From Archivesica marissinica (lineage: Eukaryota > Mollusca > Bivalvia > Venerida > Vesicomyidae): DNA of 64,000 nt. The stretch is taken from assembly GCA_014843695.1 (NCBI GenBank), contig CM026400.1:31973225-32037224 (forward strand), given 5' to 3'. Of this stretch, positions 12,559 through 22,479 are shown in pieces; the first letter of the stretch is position 1, and the number at the start of each line of letters is the position of its first letter. The position numbers and the translations under genes are program-made. Below the pieces are notes generated by a model that was not told the DNA's origin, did not search any database, and saw only the letters and a list, made by a program, of their open reading frames with translations.

Positions 12559-13989
12559 TTAACTATCCTGAAAAGAAATGAGCCATTTGGTGTGATCCGG
12601 ATATGTATATCTAAGCGTCGGTGAGCGATTATGGTTGTCCTGAACATCGGTTATCCTTCCGTCCTTTTGTAGAATTTTAAGCGGTTTCTTCCGATATACA
12701 TATGGGGTGTCTAGCCATACAAAGTCGCTTACTGTATCTATTTCAACCTTTTTTTGTTTAACGAAATTATTAAAAATAGCATCCGCAACTCTGTTTTGGT
12801 CATCACAATTGCCAAGGTTTAGCTCGTGTCCTTTCCTGAGGATATTAAAGTCGGACATTTTCATCTGGCCTTCTGTTTGTGAACATCTATTCATTGCTTC
12901 CTTCATAGCTTCTAGTCCTTTGTGATGATGCGTGATATGAATCATATGATATATGATTGCGTTACCCTTTCCTCTTACCTCAAATGAGAGCGCAAATTCA
13001 CTTCCTGTTTTCGTCTTCAGAAACTGTTCGTAGTTTTCCGCGCATGTCTGTACATTATTTACACGCCTTCCATGTACGTGATCTCTGTTGAAAAAAATTA
13101 CCTGTTTCACAAACTCGACTATTGTATCCTCTAGCGACATGTTCTCCTCCTCCTCATATTGTGCAAGAAAGTTTTCACCTGCATAAGAAGGGTCATCTAT
13201 ACCATACAGATCGACAACAGCACCTGGGCTTCTTGAAACAAAGCGATTCACATAACTACTCATAAAGTTGATGAACAATTCGTGTCCTTTCCCAGACGCA
13301 AACCGTGCAACGTGTTGCATCGGCGTATGCGAGTATCCAAAAGGATCCAGGAAAGTAAGACTACGTATATTCCCTTCCGACAGTTCACTAGGTGGATCAA
13401 ACTCTTTAAACTCCCCTTGGAATATTGCAATCTGAATACTAACATCTGTTAGTCTGTGAAGCACAACATGTCCACCAGATGTTCGGTGCTCCGAGTACGT
13501 TGTGTCGGGAAAATACTTCCCCAAAAAGTATACGAGGAGTTGTTTCACATTCGATAGGAGTCGCGTGTAATTGTCAATGTTGTTTTCTATGAAGTATAGG
13601 GAAATGGCAAAGTCTTGAAGACAAATAGTGTCCGGCCGTATATCAGATGTGTTGATTTCAAGTGCATTCATTTCGATTTCAAGTTCAGATTCCGTGACTG
13701 ATGACGGCGGACCAAAGACGATATTTTCTTCTCCAAATGTTCGGCTAAGGAACCGAAGTGCTACCATTACAGCAATGAGTGGAGAACCATAGCTCTCGAT
13801 AGCACCTGGCCATTCGTTCCCATAGCGGCCAGCTCCTGCAAATCCATCAATTATAACGGTTCTGTATCTATTTACAGATTGCGTTTTGGCAATATAGGCT
13901 TGCAGATATTTTTTATACATTAATCTTTTAATATAACCGTGTGTAGTGTCCTCATTAAAGAAATCTGACTCAAGGTTTTTGCTGGCCAT
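12559..13989 (-). CDS. TcmP-like protein (copy A), 476 aa, intact
   Basis: Single-exon frame of 476 codons. I place it in the three-Cys-motif partner (TcmP) family on several points. N-terminal YIKRLMYKKYLQAYI followed by VIIDGFAGAGRYG and GSPLIAV (residues about 20-75) matches the family's helix plus glycine-rich Rossmann, methyltransferase-like start. SLTFLDPFGYS and LFINFMSSYVNRF (about 209-245) match its DPfG and NFM-NRF blocks. IIYHMIHITHHHKGLEAMKEAM (quoted here only as key residues Y, H, M and the GLEAM turn) fits the distal block, and DFVWLDTPYVY with LKILQKDGRI looks like a winged helix. TcmP is known mainly in bacteria and phages, and its biochemical role is unsettled. The start is the first ATG after a conserved splice acceptor (AG at 14023-14024). 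No signal peptide or membrane segment is seen, so a nuclear or cytosolic location is likely. Copy B is about 84% identical. Family call fairly confident; function unknown. Confidence 0.78.
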   Translation of the reverse strand: MASKNLESDFFNEDTTHGYIKRLMYKKYLQAYIAKTQSVNRYRTVIIDGFAGAGRYGNEWPGAIESYGSPLIAVMVALRFLSRTFGEENIVFGPPSSVTESELEIEMNALEINTSDIRPDTICLQDFAISLYFIENNIDNYTRLLSNVKQLLVYFLGKYFPDTTYSEHRTSGGHVVLHRLTDVSIQIAIFQGEFKEFDPPSELSEGNIRSLTFLDPFGYSHTPMQHVARFASGKGHELFINFMSSYVNRFVSRSPGAVVDLYGIDDPSYAGENFLAQYEEEENMSLEDTIVEFVKQVIFFNRDHVHGRRVNNVQTCAENYEQFLKTKTGSEFALSFEVRGKGNAIIYHMIHITHHHKGLEAMKEAMNRCSQTEGQMKMSDFNILRKGHELNLGNCDDQNRVADAIFNNFVKQKKVEIDTVSDFVWLDTPYVYRKKPLKILQKDGRITDVQDNHNRSPTLRYTYPDHTKWLISFQDS

Positions 13990-14020
13990 TTTCGGAACGT
14001 GTTATTGGATTTGTATCGCT

Positions 14021-14040
14021 CTCTGAAACAACAAGAAAAT
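14021..14040 (-). promoter_or_regulatory. Conserved 3' splice site in the 5' UTR of copy A
   Basis: On the minus strand the gene is preceded by a pyrimidine-rich tract ending tcttgttgtttcag. The exon would begin at 14022, leaving 33 nt of 5' UTR before the ATG at 13989. The same sequence stands before copies B and C. It indicates a non-coding first exon upstream and an otherwise intronless coding region. Confidence 0.7.
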
Positions 14041-14062
14041 CATTATTACATATAAATATTTA

Positions 14063-14290
14063 ATAGAAGGATGATTGAATACTCACTCTGCATAATACCC
14101 ACTCGGATAGTGTATTGAGTGAATGTGTATAAATATGTAATAGAAGGACGATTGAATACTCACTCTGCATAATACCCACTCGGATAGTGTATTGAGTGAA
14201 TGTGTATAAATATGTAATAGGACGATTGAATACTCACTCTGCATAATACACACTCGGATAGTGTATTGAGTGAATGTGTATTAATTATAA
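14063..14290 (-). repeat. 77-bp tandem repeat upstream of copy A (3 units)
   Basis: Three units of about 77 bp, each with gaatactcactctgcataat and cggatagtgtattgagtg. Within a unit, cactcggatagtgtattgag carries short inverted symmetry. Unit B has three units at 43740-43965 plus a partial one next to the gene; unit C has one shortened unit (55744-55808). The position, immediately 5' of the splice acceptor, puts the repeats in the presumed promoter or first intron. Confidence 0.85.
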
Positions 14291-14483
14291 AGTGCATACT
14301 TTAATAATTAAATGGAAACATGTTGACAATAACATGAAACCCTGCCCAGTATAATAGTATATACCACATCCCTGCTGGACATGGACTATTTCTGGATTCC
14401 AGCTCAAGCCTGTATATTTCTATGCGCACACCAATTTGGAACTAGTGTGCGTGTGCGTGCGCGTGCGCGTGTGCGTGTGCGCG

Positions 14484-14640
14484 TGGGCAACATTAGTCGA
14501 CCTAAGTGGTTAACCAGTACTATGCAATGTGTGTGAGGTGCCTTGCTCAATGACAATACATACGTGGCCTGACCTAGTATCGAACCCGGGACCGTTCGAT
14601 TCCAAATCCAACGCTATACATGGACTGGACCACGGACGCC
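14484..14640 (-). mobile_element. SINE family 3, unit A
   Basis: Minus-strand copy of the element that starts ggcgtccgtggtcca with a B box gggttcgatact. The inverted twin is at 55456-55612. It is preceded by a GT/GC-rich microsatellite (14440-14485). Confidence 0.8.
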
Positions 14641-14737
14641 ACATGCTATATTGTCAAACCTTTTTCAATTAGAAAGAACATTCCTGTTATGCTTTCCAGA
14701 TAAACACCATGCCCTGATACTTGGGTCTAGCTTGAGC

Positions 14738-14897
14738 CCTGGCGCTGAGGTTATAAAACGTTTCTCAAATCACAAACTCAACCTCAACTGTCCTCAAGTG
14801 ATCTGATTGGTTGATTCTGAGTATTACTGTCAGCTGAACCAATCAGACGCTCGAGACTGAGTTTTGAGAGTGGAGAAATGTTTTATAACCTCCAGGC
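14738..14897. mobile_element. Foldback MITE with about 60-bp terminal inverted repeats
   Basis: The ends gaggttataaaacgtttctc and, inverted, ggaggttataaaacatttct pair over roughly 60 bp around a short centre containing atctgattggttg. There is no coding capacity. The twin in the right arm is 55236-55380. It is unnamed; the structure alone supports a DNA-transposon-derived MITE. Confidence 0.75.
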
Positions 14898-15000
14898 CCG
14901 GATACCGGATACTATTACTTATTGTATGGTATTTACTTCTGCTAAAACACAATATATGAATATGTGTACAAATGTATAAAAAAGGTTCAGTAATTTTAAT

Positions 15001-15244
15001 ATTGAAACTTTATTTCACAACGATTGCGAAGCAAGTTTTAACAACTTATATTAATTAATCTCGTTGGCGCGGATGAAAGCATATGTGATCATTCATGTGG
15101 GAGGAAACCGGAGTATCCGGAGAAACCCCACTTGTCCGATCTGGCGACCACCGTACCATCTCACATACCTCCCGGTCCGAGGATCGAACCCGGGTTACAT
15201 TGGTGAGAAGCGAGCGCGCTAACCACTACGCTAATCGGACAGCC
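15001..15244 (-). mobile_element. SINE family 2, unit A
   Basis: Minus-strand copy. Reading right to left, the head ggctgtccgattagcgtagt is followed by a B box cgggttcgatcct, the body ctccggtttcctcccacatg, and the tail acttgcttcgcaatcgttgt ending in aataaa. Other copies are at 26227-26441 and 54892-55140, with a broken pair at 39395-39672. The 61-codon frame here is a shadow. Confidence 0.85.
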
Positions 15245-16290
15245 AAGTTTAGACATATAAGTTATGAGGCATTCTTGTGATTGGTCACAATGTTCAATAT
15301 AAGTGTTCATTATGGAATAACAGGCTTCAAGTAGTTCTATATAGATGTACTTTGATGAACAAGCACTGCAGTTAGGTTATCTGTATGAAAACGTGAGGCA
15401 ATTTGAGGGACGTTTTACGAAAACAAAATAAGGAGGAACAGAACTGACATTTTGAAAAATAATTTTAGCTCCAGAGGCAACATGAAAAACCCGTAGAGTT
15501 CATGAAGAACAAGAATAATAATTTTGATCATTTATGGGACAGCTGACAAACTGTATTATAGATGACCGGACCTGTAGTATGCAGTGTATCTGACTGTTTA
15601 AGTTCTATTTGACTTTGGTAAAATAGTTATGTTGTTCGTGTGTGCGTGTGTGCGTGCGCGTCATTTTTAAGTAGAATGTTCCGTAAATTAAACTTTCAAA
15701 AACGGCATAAAGCATGCTACGCGGAGACCTGCTCATTGCTAATATAACTGCAATAAGTTAATGTTTGGAGAGAAAAAAGTAGAGATGTAGAGATATGACT
15801 TTATGTTGCGCAGAATGCGTGTGACCTCAAACAACCCAACTCGTTCGTCACCCCCCCCCCTTACAGTATTTATTGCATTTTCGGGGTTTTATAATATTCA
15901 TTTTCGGGGACAATCTGCCGGTGTAACGTTTATTTGTGACCCCCATCGGAAAGTGACCCCGGTCATTATTCGCTGTAAAAATGCGACTCCCCTCTGTAAA
16001 AGATAGACCCCCTCGTAGGAAAGTGCCCCCCCCCCACTTCAAGGTCATAGCTTGACATTATTTAAGTTCATTGATGACCACATATTCAAACCTGGCATAT
16101 GTTATGACCACCCTTGGTCAGCTGCATGTAGTCAGTGGCGTAGCTACCGTTAGGCCTGGACACATAATTTCCACAAGCATAGTGAAATTAATTAATTTTG
16201 TCTCGCAATGTATGCCCAAATATACGTACCAAAACGCACCACAGACATTCTACAGCTTAAACATTTGCCCGGACCCTTTTCAGACTGCAC
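15245..16290. other. Non-coding part of the left arm
   Basis: Inverted match to 53829-54880. Positions 15640-15662 are a GT/GC microsatellite whose twin (54447-54497) is longer. Positions 15920-16030 contain runs of C with ggaaagtgaccccggtcatt, the same word order as the satellite at 37130-38830. No gene is seen; the 60-80-codon frames are unsupported. Confidence 0.65.
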
Positions 16291-16384
16291 ACCGGAATGA
16301 CTAGTTACGCCCTTAGAAGTTATCTGTCCCTGCATTATATGTGATTTATAGGTAATTATGTGCTAAAATATACCCAGGACAGGG

Positions 16385-16965
16385 CCCGACGGGCGCGTAC
16401 GGTACGGTACCCTAGTACATAAATAGTCATAGACGGGTGTGGTACAGCGACAATATAATGATCTGGTTGAACCCAGGACGGACAGTGCCTCAATAGGCTG
16501 CGGAAGGGCCTAGTGGCTACCCTAGTGCTTTAATAGGCTAGCAATGGTGTGGTGGGGTACTCTGCACTTACATTGTTGGTGAAGCACCTAATGGGTACTC
16601 CAATACTTCAAGGCAATAAAGATCCTGGCAGGTACCAAATGCTTCAGTAGGGTGAATGAAGGACCTGATGCGGTACCATAGTGCTTTAGTAGGCTGGGAA
16701 TGACCTGATGGGTATCCTAGTGCTACAGATGGCTATGTAATGGTTTGGTGTGGAAGGGCCTGGTGTGGTACCCCAGTATTTAAATAGACTACGGACAGGC
16801 ATTTATGGGGTACCCCAAAACCTAAATTGACTAGGAACGGTTCTGGTGGGGGGGTGAGGACCTGGTGGAATACTCCACTACCTAAATTGGCTGAAAAGGT
16901 CCTGATGTGGTTCCCCAGTGCTTTATTAGGCAGTCTTTAATGCTTATAGTGTTTGAGAAGGCCTG
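16385..16965. repeat. Degenerate minisatellite of about 45-50 bp
   Basis: Diverged tandem copies built around gtaccccagtgctttaatag and ggcctggtgtggtacc; about a dozen units can be followed by eye. Spacing and sequence vary, so it is an old array. It has no counterpart in the right arm and lies just outside the inverted duplication. Confidence 0.7.
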
Positions 16966-17010
16966 GTAAGTAGATACAGTGCATTAAGAAGAGGAAGGGT
17001 ATGTGTATTT

Positions 17011-17146
17011 GAGTTTATTTAGGGTAGCTATCGGTTGACCACATGAGCGACGCCTACTGAAGAGACTAGTCATTTTAGGTTTTGGAGGATAGTACAATGA
17101 TACAGAGACTCATTCCAGAGTATCCTCTGGTTCTAAAACGTGATAT
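17011..17146 (-). mobile_element. SINE family 1, cut by the assembly gap
   Basis: Minus-strand SINE: tail tgagcgacgcctactgaag and body cagagactcattccagagta. The head is missing because the sequence stops at the N run. Confidence 0.8.
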
Positions 17147-18146
17147 NNNNNNNNNNNNNNNNNNNNNNNNNNNNNNNNNNNNNNNNNNNNNNNNNNNNNN
17201 NNNNNNNNNNNNNNNNNNNNNNNNNNNNNNNNNNNNNNNNNNNNNNNNNNNNNNNNNNNNNNNNNNNNNNNNNNNNNNNNNNNNNNNNNNNNNNNNNNNN
17301 NNNNNNNNNNNNNNNNNNNNNNNNNNNNNNNNNNNNNNNNNNNNNNNNNNNNNNNNNNNNNNNNNNNNNNNNNNNNNNNNNNNNNNNNNNNNNNNNNNNN
17401 NNNNNNNNNNNNNNNNNNNNNNNNNNNNNNNNNNNNNNNNNNNNNNNNNNNNNNNNNNNNNNNNNNNNNNNNNNNNNNNNNNNNNNNNNNNNNNNNNNNN
17501 NNNNNNNNNNNNNNNNNNNNNNNNNNNNNNNNNNNNNNNNNNNNNNNNNNNNNNNNNNNNNNNNNNNNNNNNNNNNNNNNNNNNNNNNNNNNNNNNNNNN
17601 NNNNNNNNNNNNNNNNNNNNNNNNNNNNNNNNNNNNNNNNNNNNNNNNNNNNNNNNNNNNNNNNNNNNNNNNNNNNNNNNNNNNNNNNNNNNNNNNNNNN
17701 NNNNNNNNNNNNNNNNNNNNNNNNNNNNNNNNNNNNNNNNNNNNNNNNNNNNNNNNNNNNNNNNNNNNNNNNNNNNNNNNNNNNNNNNNNNNNNNNNNNN
17801 NNNNNNNNNNNNNNNNNNNNNNNNNNNNNNNNNNNNNNNNNNNNNNNNNNNNNNNNNNNNNNNNNNNNNNNNNNNNNNNNNNNNNNNNNNNNNNNNNNNN
17901 NNNNNNNNNNNNNNNNNNNNNNNNNNNNNNNNNNNNNNNNNNNNNNNNNNNNNNNNNNNNNNNNNNNNNNNNNNNNNNNNNNNNNNNNNNNNNNNNNNNN
18001 NNNNNNNNNNNNNNNNNNNNNNNNNNNNNNNNNNNNNNNNNNNNNNNNNNNNNNNNNNNNNNNNNNNNNNNNNNNNNNNNNNNNNNNNNNNNNNNNNNNN
18101 NNNNNNNNNNNNNNNNNNNNNNNNNNNNNNNNNNNNNNNNNNNNNN
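17147..18146. other. Assembly gap, exactly 1000 N
   Basis: The run is exactly 1000 bases, so it is probably a placeholder of arbitrary size between scaffolded contigs. The open frames spanning it are artefacts. The order and orientation of what lies on each side depend on the scaffolding method. Confidence 1.
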
Positions 18147-18699
18147 GAAGATTGTAGACAACTAATGCGGACCGTGTGCAAATTTTGCATTATTCAGCTG
18201 TGCATGATATATTCAATGGTGGTAATCCGCGACTCGTGATTCTGTTATTAGACGTTGTGGCTATATAGAATATAAGTTTAAAATGTATGGTGCTCAATCT
18301 TAATTAACATGTATGCAGTTGTGTTTAACAGCAATACATGAACTATATCTGATACTAGACTTGTTAAAGTACAAAGTGGCGCTCTATCGTATGGAATAAA
18401 ACATATTTTAAATCTGAAATTTTGCGATGACTGGATAGCACCATGTGCACGCACCACATGGCAGCATGCAGCTTATACCATGAGCTTATCAATAAAACAG
18501 TGGTACAGTCCTTAACACGTGTTGCATTGTTAGAAAGGTACATGTAACGACTAAGTTTAAGTCACATGTCAGAGCCGTGTACCTGCGTCTTAGCTTGTAC
18601 GTGTGTAATTATAGAAATATATCACTCAAATGTAACAATATCGCATTTGCGAAAAGAATTTATTCACAACGGTAAAACGAGGTCATAAGACATCTAAGT

Positions 18700-18965
18700 A
18701 TTTGGAACCCATCTTGCTGAGGATGGTGTTCTTTAATCTGAGAAAGAATACACCTTCACGGAGTTTTAGAACAGCGTTAGTGCCCTGTAGTTACACGGGC
18801 CGTCCTTTCGTTTCCTATCACCCTTATGTAGTGTCACAATAGTTCCACGATTCATATATATTGGTATGTGACCAAGATTAATCATTGTTGAAAATAATTG
18901 GCCAAACAAATCCCACTGTAAATTAATCACCACCATAAACGAGGCGCTCATAATACACATCATGT
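18700..18965 (-). pseudogene. LINE reverse transcriptase relic
   Basis: The minus-strand frame 18766-18963 contains LFGQLFSTMINLGHIP, GTIVTLHKGDRKRKDG and NYRALTLF. This is the usual order before the RT catalytic core of non-LTR elements (the region upstream of the NYR-I-L motif). Downstream reading continues in other frames as far as about 18700. Only about 90 residues remain and no catalytic aspartates are visible. Confidence 0.75.
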
Positions 18966-19479
18966 CGACATAGTGTCTGGTAATATGCGCACAATGTCTG
19001 AAGAATGTGATGATTCAGCAATATCCTGTCAAGAATCGATTAGCTGACAAACGAATGTAAACAAGCTCAATCAGTATCGGTATTAATCTTTATGAAAGTC
19101 TCTTGCATGTATATCACATAAAATATATACATATAGGCCTATTCTAATACAATATATTAGTTCACTCAAAACGTATATGCATGACGACAATGTTAAAGAT
19201 TACATACATAAAAATGAGTCTAAGCAAAGCCATGTTCTTATTAAAGATCCATTACATTGAAGGACAACACACATATGCGGTGAGAGCATCACCGTCAAAT
19301 ACATTTTATTTTACTCATCATATGACAGAGAGCAACAAGAACATAACAGATGTTGCAGAAATATGGAGTACCCATCAATGTATTTAGTTATCAAAAACAG
19401 TTGATACAGTATGTCAATAACAAGGCAAAGAATTGTGTCCGCAGCAACAGCTTTATAATAACTGAGGCCTGGAAACAGA

Positions 19480-20165
19480 CGAAGCAACTGATCACGTGGG
19501 CTATCACGCATAAAGAGACCACATATATGTATAGTGGGAATATTGATAAAACTGTTGTTATGGTATGTAAAGAAGGAAACAGATCTGACCTATATTGAAA
19601 TGTTTTATAATTATCATAAATTGAAGCTTATTACTACATTTACGTATTTATGTGTTACATTATCTGCAAATGGTAGTCACTATCAAGCACAGAAATCGCG
19701 TACACAGCAAGCAATGAAAATGTTCTTTGCTCATTATTGTATCGTTAGAACTGTCTGAAAAGATTAAGCTGTTTGTTGCAATGATATGCTCAATATTAAA
19801 CTATGGATGTGAAATATGGGGTTTGCATAGAGCTCCTGATTTATAGAGCTCCGTTTACAATTAAATTTCTTAAATCAGATTATGCAAGTACGACAACAAA
19901 CAACAAGTACGGCAGTTTGGACGTGTCCCGATGTTTGTATTACGCAAAGCTCGAATTATTAGATATTGGTTTAAAATTATATTTAAAAAAACGGATTCTC
20001 TTATGCATAGGATATATAATTTGCGTGATGCAATTGGTGATTTCGTAAATAAAAGATCAACATATGTTAAACGTCTTTTAGATGATCTGGGATATCCTTA
20101 CTTTTTAAATAAGGATATAGTAACACATTCTCTTATGACAGTTCTTTATACTCTAGATTAGCAAT
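19480..20165 (+). pseudogene. LINE RT thumb and C-terminal relic
   Basis: Pieces in several frames: DKTVVMVCKEGN, then FTYLCVTLSANGSH (19635-19680, the F-YLG-L block after the catalytic core), then ILNYGCEIWGLHRAPD (about 19790-19845), and a long C-terminal part RKARIIRYWFKIIFKK to DDLGYPYF ending at the stop at 20161. Frames change at least three times. The order and spacing are those of a non-LTR pol. It could be the same family as the endonuclease relic at 23775-24060. Confidence 0.75.
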
Positions 20166-20194
20166 AGTTAGTTATATTTTACAATATAAATATG

Positions 20195-20335
20195 ACCACA
20201 ATGTATTTAGTGTAAATATATTACACAATGTATTTAGTGTATATATTACACAATGTATTTAGTGTATATATTACACAATGTATTTAGTGTATATATTACA
20301 CAATGTATTTAGTGTATATATTACCAGTTTTGGTC
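20195..20335 (+). repeat. 25-bp tandem repeat, about 5 units
   Basis: Unit of about 25 bp containing acaatgtatttagtgtatat, directly after the LINE relic and possibly in its 3' UTR. Confidence 0.9.
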
Positions 20336-20910
20336 AGTGCTAGTGCTGGTGTTTTATTGTTTCTTATAATTCTTAAAATAATGGCTATGTGCAATTATTT
20401 GTAGAATTATATGCTTATAGATTCGTATTGTACACGGAAGCGACATGATATAAAGAATAAATATGCGTAGTTAATATTAAATACAAACGGTGTATATTGT
20501 AGTATCGTACATTGACTGGTAGATAGCACTGATAAAGAATAGAAAAGGCGAAGGCGATAATGCTAACCTGTAACAACGAATTGTCGATTCGTTGCTTACC
20601 TACAGTGATAATAATTCAGTCATGACACCATATCGACCGATTGTAACCACGGTACGCAGTATAAACTTCTATATACAAACACAAAGAAGCATGCAATGCA
20701 TAACCAACTAATATTTGAAGTGATATCGACTTCGCTAAATTTTGACAACATTCCAATTACATTTTAGAAGCGATACTTATATTCAGTCTTCAAACGATTT
20801 TGTTTTTTACTTCAATAATAACCCGATTATGGTCATGTCATGTATCTCTTGGGTCATGTAGATGGGTTGTCTATTTGGCTTACTCCACTGAATTGAATGT
20901 ATGTTTGAAA

Positions 20911-21125
20911 TTTATTTACCGTCATATTCGATTATGGATGGTAATGCAATAATACAGACAGAGTCCCAATCCAGAGTCTCCTCATTTCTTTTATGTGCAT
21001 GGTGTAATGCACCTACGCGATACCCCGAAAGATTGTAGCAGTAATCATTTTATTAATTGTTTATCGGGTATCGAACCTGTGACTCCTTGATTATGGGTGT
21101 GTTAACACTGGACCATGAGGAGAAG
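20911..21125 (-). mobile_element. Diverged SINE, family-1 type
   Basis: Minus strand: head catggtccagtgttaacac, B box ggttcgatacccg, body with tgcatggtgtaatgcacc, and tail tttatttaccg. It is clearly older than the other family-1 copies. The interval 20336-20910 before it shows no gene or obvious repeat. Confidence 0.65.
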
Positions 21126-21136
21126 AATTATATAAG

Positions 21137-21242
21137 ACTCTGTCTTCCATTCTAACCCTGTTTCTGTATTCTGATTATGCGTGGTGTATATGCATTGTTC
21201 AATATGTATTATATTGGGAAATAAAATATGTTTAAACTAACA
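21137..21242 (-). repeat. Dispersed 105-bp sequence
   Basis: Nearly exact inverted copy of 43962-44063, which sits inserted among the 77-bp repeats upstream of TcmP-like copy B. Shared words include tctgtcttccattctaaccc and ttgggaaataaaatatgttt. The class is unknown. Confidence 0.85.
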
Positions 21243-21690
21243 CTGGGCCACTGATCCACTTGACTTGCGTAGGTTTGCTTATAATCTCAACCGAAAATGT
21301 TAATGGGCTTCAGTAATACATTCAGGCCTACCCTTACATCGCAAAAACTAAAACAATGTATGCTTCCAAGCATCAATAGCATTGCTAATACACATTCTTC
21401 CGAACTAATTTGAACATAGCCATACACTGAACCGAATTTCTAAACGTCCACCTAATAAATTGTGAGTTTAGGGTAACGGGTCTGTGTATTAGTCCAACTA
21501 TTGGTAGTCTATTGTTATCCACCATACTCTATCAATGTACACTAAGAAAACACCAATGTATTGTAATGGCTGACCAAGCGGAACGGAAGGTTGGAATCCT
21601 AAGTTTTGGCATGAGGACCACGTGCACGGCATGGTGAGTGCTCAATTTGATTGCAATTTATTCTGTGTGCGACCCGTAACCGAAAAACAG
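21243..21690. other. No feature seen
   Basis: AT-rich sequence without a supported gene, repeat or RNA. Confidence 0.4.
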
Positions 21691-21697
21691 AGAAAAT

Positions 21698-22075
21698 ATG
21701 GCGAGAATGACATTTGAGGAAAGCGGGCGAGCCGTCGGTATGCTTGATACAGGCACTTCTATCGGACAGGTATGTTCAGCGTTGTAATTAAATTCGATAT
21801 TTCAAGTACATTTTGTAATGAATCATACAATGTCATATTTTAATATCATTCTAAATCATTTCCATCGTGTTTCCAGGTTGCACGACTTTTCAACAGACGG
21901 CATTCTACTATGGTCTTTACTTGTTGATTGTCTTCAACTGTTATACAACATCAGGTGGACGTTTAGAAATTCGGTTCAGTGTAGTAGTATATACCTGTAT
22001 GGTGGGATGGTCGGTGGTCGTTTGGTGTCACGGTCGTCGTCAGGCCCTCACACTGGTTCAGTTACTTGTGTCTAA
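21698..22075 (+). pseudogene. Tc1/mariner-like transposase N-terminus with apparent intron
   Basis: Exon 1 (21698-21769) encodes 24 residues beginning MARMTFEESGRAVGMLDTG and ends at a donor gtatgt (from 21770). The acceptor tgtttccag ends at 21876, and exon 2 continues in frame as VARLFNRRHSTM. Joined, this reads as the first helix-turn-helix of Tc1-like transposases (an R-T-E-RG-A-GM-L-G-S pattern, then VAR-F--H-ST). A stop follows after 16 codons; traces of the next DNA-binding part (LVDCLQ, GGRLVSRSSSGPHTGS) continue in another frame to about 22075. The catalytic DDE domain is absent. The 107-bp intron is unusual because Tc1 transposases are normally intronless. Confidence 0.55.
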
Positions 22076-22405
22076 GATTGATTTAAAGATTGTTTGCCAT
22101 TATGTCAACATTGTAATATGTGTAACATGGTATATCTCCCTTAATGGAGGGAATACAATATATATCTAATATATCTATGTATTCTCCTTATTGCTATTGT
22201 TTCGAATGTAGTGTAGCAACATGATATGCAGAACAGACTGTTCAAGCGCCAGTAATATGACCCTGAATAGCTGCCAATCCTAGATTGCGTGTACATTGTA
22301 GTAGTTGTCCTCTAATTACAATATTTTCCAGATCTATATAATGATAGTGTCAATGTAGACAATATTAACTCGGTGTGTGTGTATAATTATTTACTTGATT
22401 TCTAT

Positions 22406-22471
22406 CATGTCTACGTCCCCGCGAGGGGTTCGACATTAAAGGAAGATAGATAGATAGATAGATAGATAGAT
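22406..22471 (+). mobile_element. 3' tail of a LINE or LINE-tailed SINE
   Basis: Contains catgtctacgtccccgcgag and ggttcgacatta followed by (GATA)n. It is the same 3' end as the LINE finishing at 61814, so this is a severely 5'-truncated insertion. Confidence 0.85.
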
Positions 22472-22479
22472 CATAATTC

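Larger units (their letters stand above)
9689..16290 (-). repeat. Left arm (unit A) of a large inverted duplication
   Basis: Read on the minus strand, this segment matches 53829-63432 piece by piece in the same order. The satellite flank (9689-10105) matches 62966-63432. The sequence around 10170-10510 matches 62500-62880. The RT fragment 10531-11260 matches parts of 59150-60950. The block 11370-12060 matches 58430-59110, and the TcmP-like gene matches 55877-57270. SINEs and a MITE at 14484-15244 match 54892-55612, and 15260-16290 matches 53829-54860. Relative to the right arm, A lacks part of the RT and everything equivalent to about 60950-62500. Arm identity looks high (mid to upper 90s percent) in non-coding parts, judged by eye. 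Confidence 0.9.

Noticed and set aside
17075..18239. Open frames spanning the N run
   Set aside because: They consist of undetermined bases.
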